A stretch of DNA of 13,611 nucleotides from an uncultured Streptococcus sp. (GTDB lineage: Bacteria; Bacillota; Bacilli; Lactobacillales; Streptococcaceae). Positions 13,288 to 13,611 of the stretch are shown in pieces; position 1 is the first letter of the stretch; each line of letters begins with the position of its first letter. The translations under genes and the position numbers were made by a program. The DNA is taken from contig CAKPXD010000023.1 of NCBI GenBank assembly GCA_934201655.1, positions 1 to 13,611 of the forward strand, in the 5' to 3' direction. The notes under the pieces were generated by a model. That model did not search any database and had not been told where the DNA came from. It saw only the letters and a program-made list of their open reading frames with translations.

Positions 13288-13611
13288 ATGATTCATCTTT
13301 ACTTTTTTCTTGTTGGAGCTATTATTGCTTCCTTTCTAGGTCTTGTCATTGACCGCTTTCCTGAGCAGTCTATTATCTTTCCTGCTAGTCACTGCGATTC
13401 TTGTCAGACTCGTTTGAGACCACTGGATTTGATTCCATTTCTCTCACAGGTATTCAATCGCTTTCGCTGTCGCTATTGCAAGTCAAGCTATCCTGTCTGG
13501 TATGCCTTCTTTGAGTTTGGATTGGGGCTTCTCTTTTTAGCTTTTTCCTGGGAATTTCTAACCTTAGGACAACTTATTCTGATCACTGCTGGCTTGACCT
13601 TAGGAATCTAT
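13288..13611 (+). CDS. cilC: Type IV prepilin peptidase, competence (CilC/PilD family), 3' end outside the window
   Basis: 108 codons are visible before the window ends in frame. The product begins with a membrane helix (MIHLYFFLVGAIIASFLGLV) and the conserved RFPEQS segment. Next come two paired-cysteine motifs, CDSC near 36-39 and CRYC near 62-65, which form the zinc-binding loop of A24 prepilin peptidases, then a second helix after YPVWYAFFE. These aspartic proteases cut and often methylate prepilins such as ComGC for assembly of the DNA-uptake pilus. The catalytic aspartates lie further on and are not visible. The cin-box upstream indicates induction by SigX during competence. No ribosome binding site precedes the ATG. 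Confidence 0.9.
   Translation, partial: MIHLYFFLVGAIIASFLGLVIDRFPEQSIIFPASHCDSCQTRLRPLDLIPFLSQVFNRFRCRYCKSSYPVWYAFFEFGLGLLFLAFSWEFLTLGQLILITAGLTLGIY

Overview
The window reads as chromosomal DNA of a streptococcus, most likely of the mitis group (S. mitis, S. oralis, S. infantis and relatives). The coding sequence is low in G+C. RsfS, NadD, CorA and TypA look very close to what I remember of the pneumococcal proteins. A SigX-type cin-box precedes a competence prepilin peptidase gene, and a ~106-bp RUP-like element lies at one edge. No database search was possible, so the species assignment is inference.

Layout. Positions 26-131 hold a TA-flanked inverted-repeat element. Positions 127-4829 (minus strand) hold a compact housekeeping block, transcribed in the order corA, yqeG, yqeH, yhbY, nadD, yqeK, rsfS. 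It resembles the conserved Firmicute yqeG-yqeH-yqeI-nadD-yqeK-yqeL cluster, without aroE and led by a CorA Mg2+ channel. It joins ribosome assembly and silencing (YqeH, YhbY, RsfS) with NAD synthesis (NadD) and dinucleotide hydrolysis (YqeK). A 134-bp element with three nested hairpins sits between yqeH and yhbY. An MscS channel gene (4881-5447, minus) is divergent from an aromatic acid exporter-like gene (5677-6645, plus). Next come a DUF3165-type membrane protein gene and typA/bipA (minus), where typA carries an in-frame TGA at codon 41. Divergent from typA is an RsuA-type pseudouridine synthase gene (8977-9702, plus).

From 9743 onward on the minus strand lie a small membrane protein gene, a two-gene yqgQ-rhodanese unit, and an overlapping three-gene operon (truA, a PdxK/ThiD-type kinase, an ECF S component). 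That operon pairs a tRNA pseudouridine synthase with probable vitamin B6 or thiamine-precursor uptake and phosphorylation. A GNAT acetyltransferase gene follows, and the window ends inside a plus-strand prepilin peptidase gene (cilC type) behind the cin-box.

The genes are mostly ordinary core genes. The features worth a second look are the typA nonsense codon, the RUP-like element that supplies the rsfS stop codon, the three-hairpin element inside the yqe operon, the cin-box, and a recurring arrangement at rsuA, yqgQ and truA. In those three the -10 box lies only 6-8 nt before a well-supported start codon and no ribosome binding site is present, which suggests leaderless mRNAs. I found no CRISPR array, rRNA, tRNA, complete insertion sequence or obvious new multi-gene defence system. 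No gene-free stretch exceeds about 210 bases.
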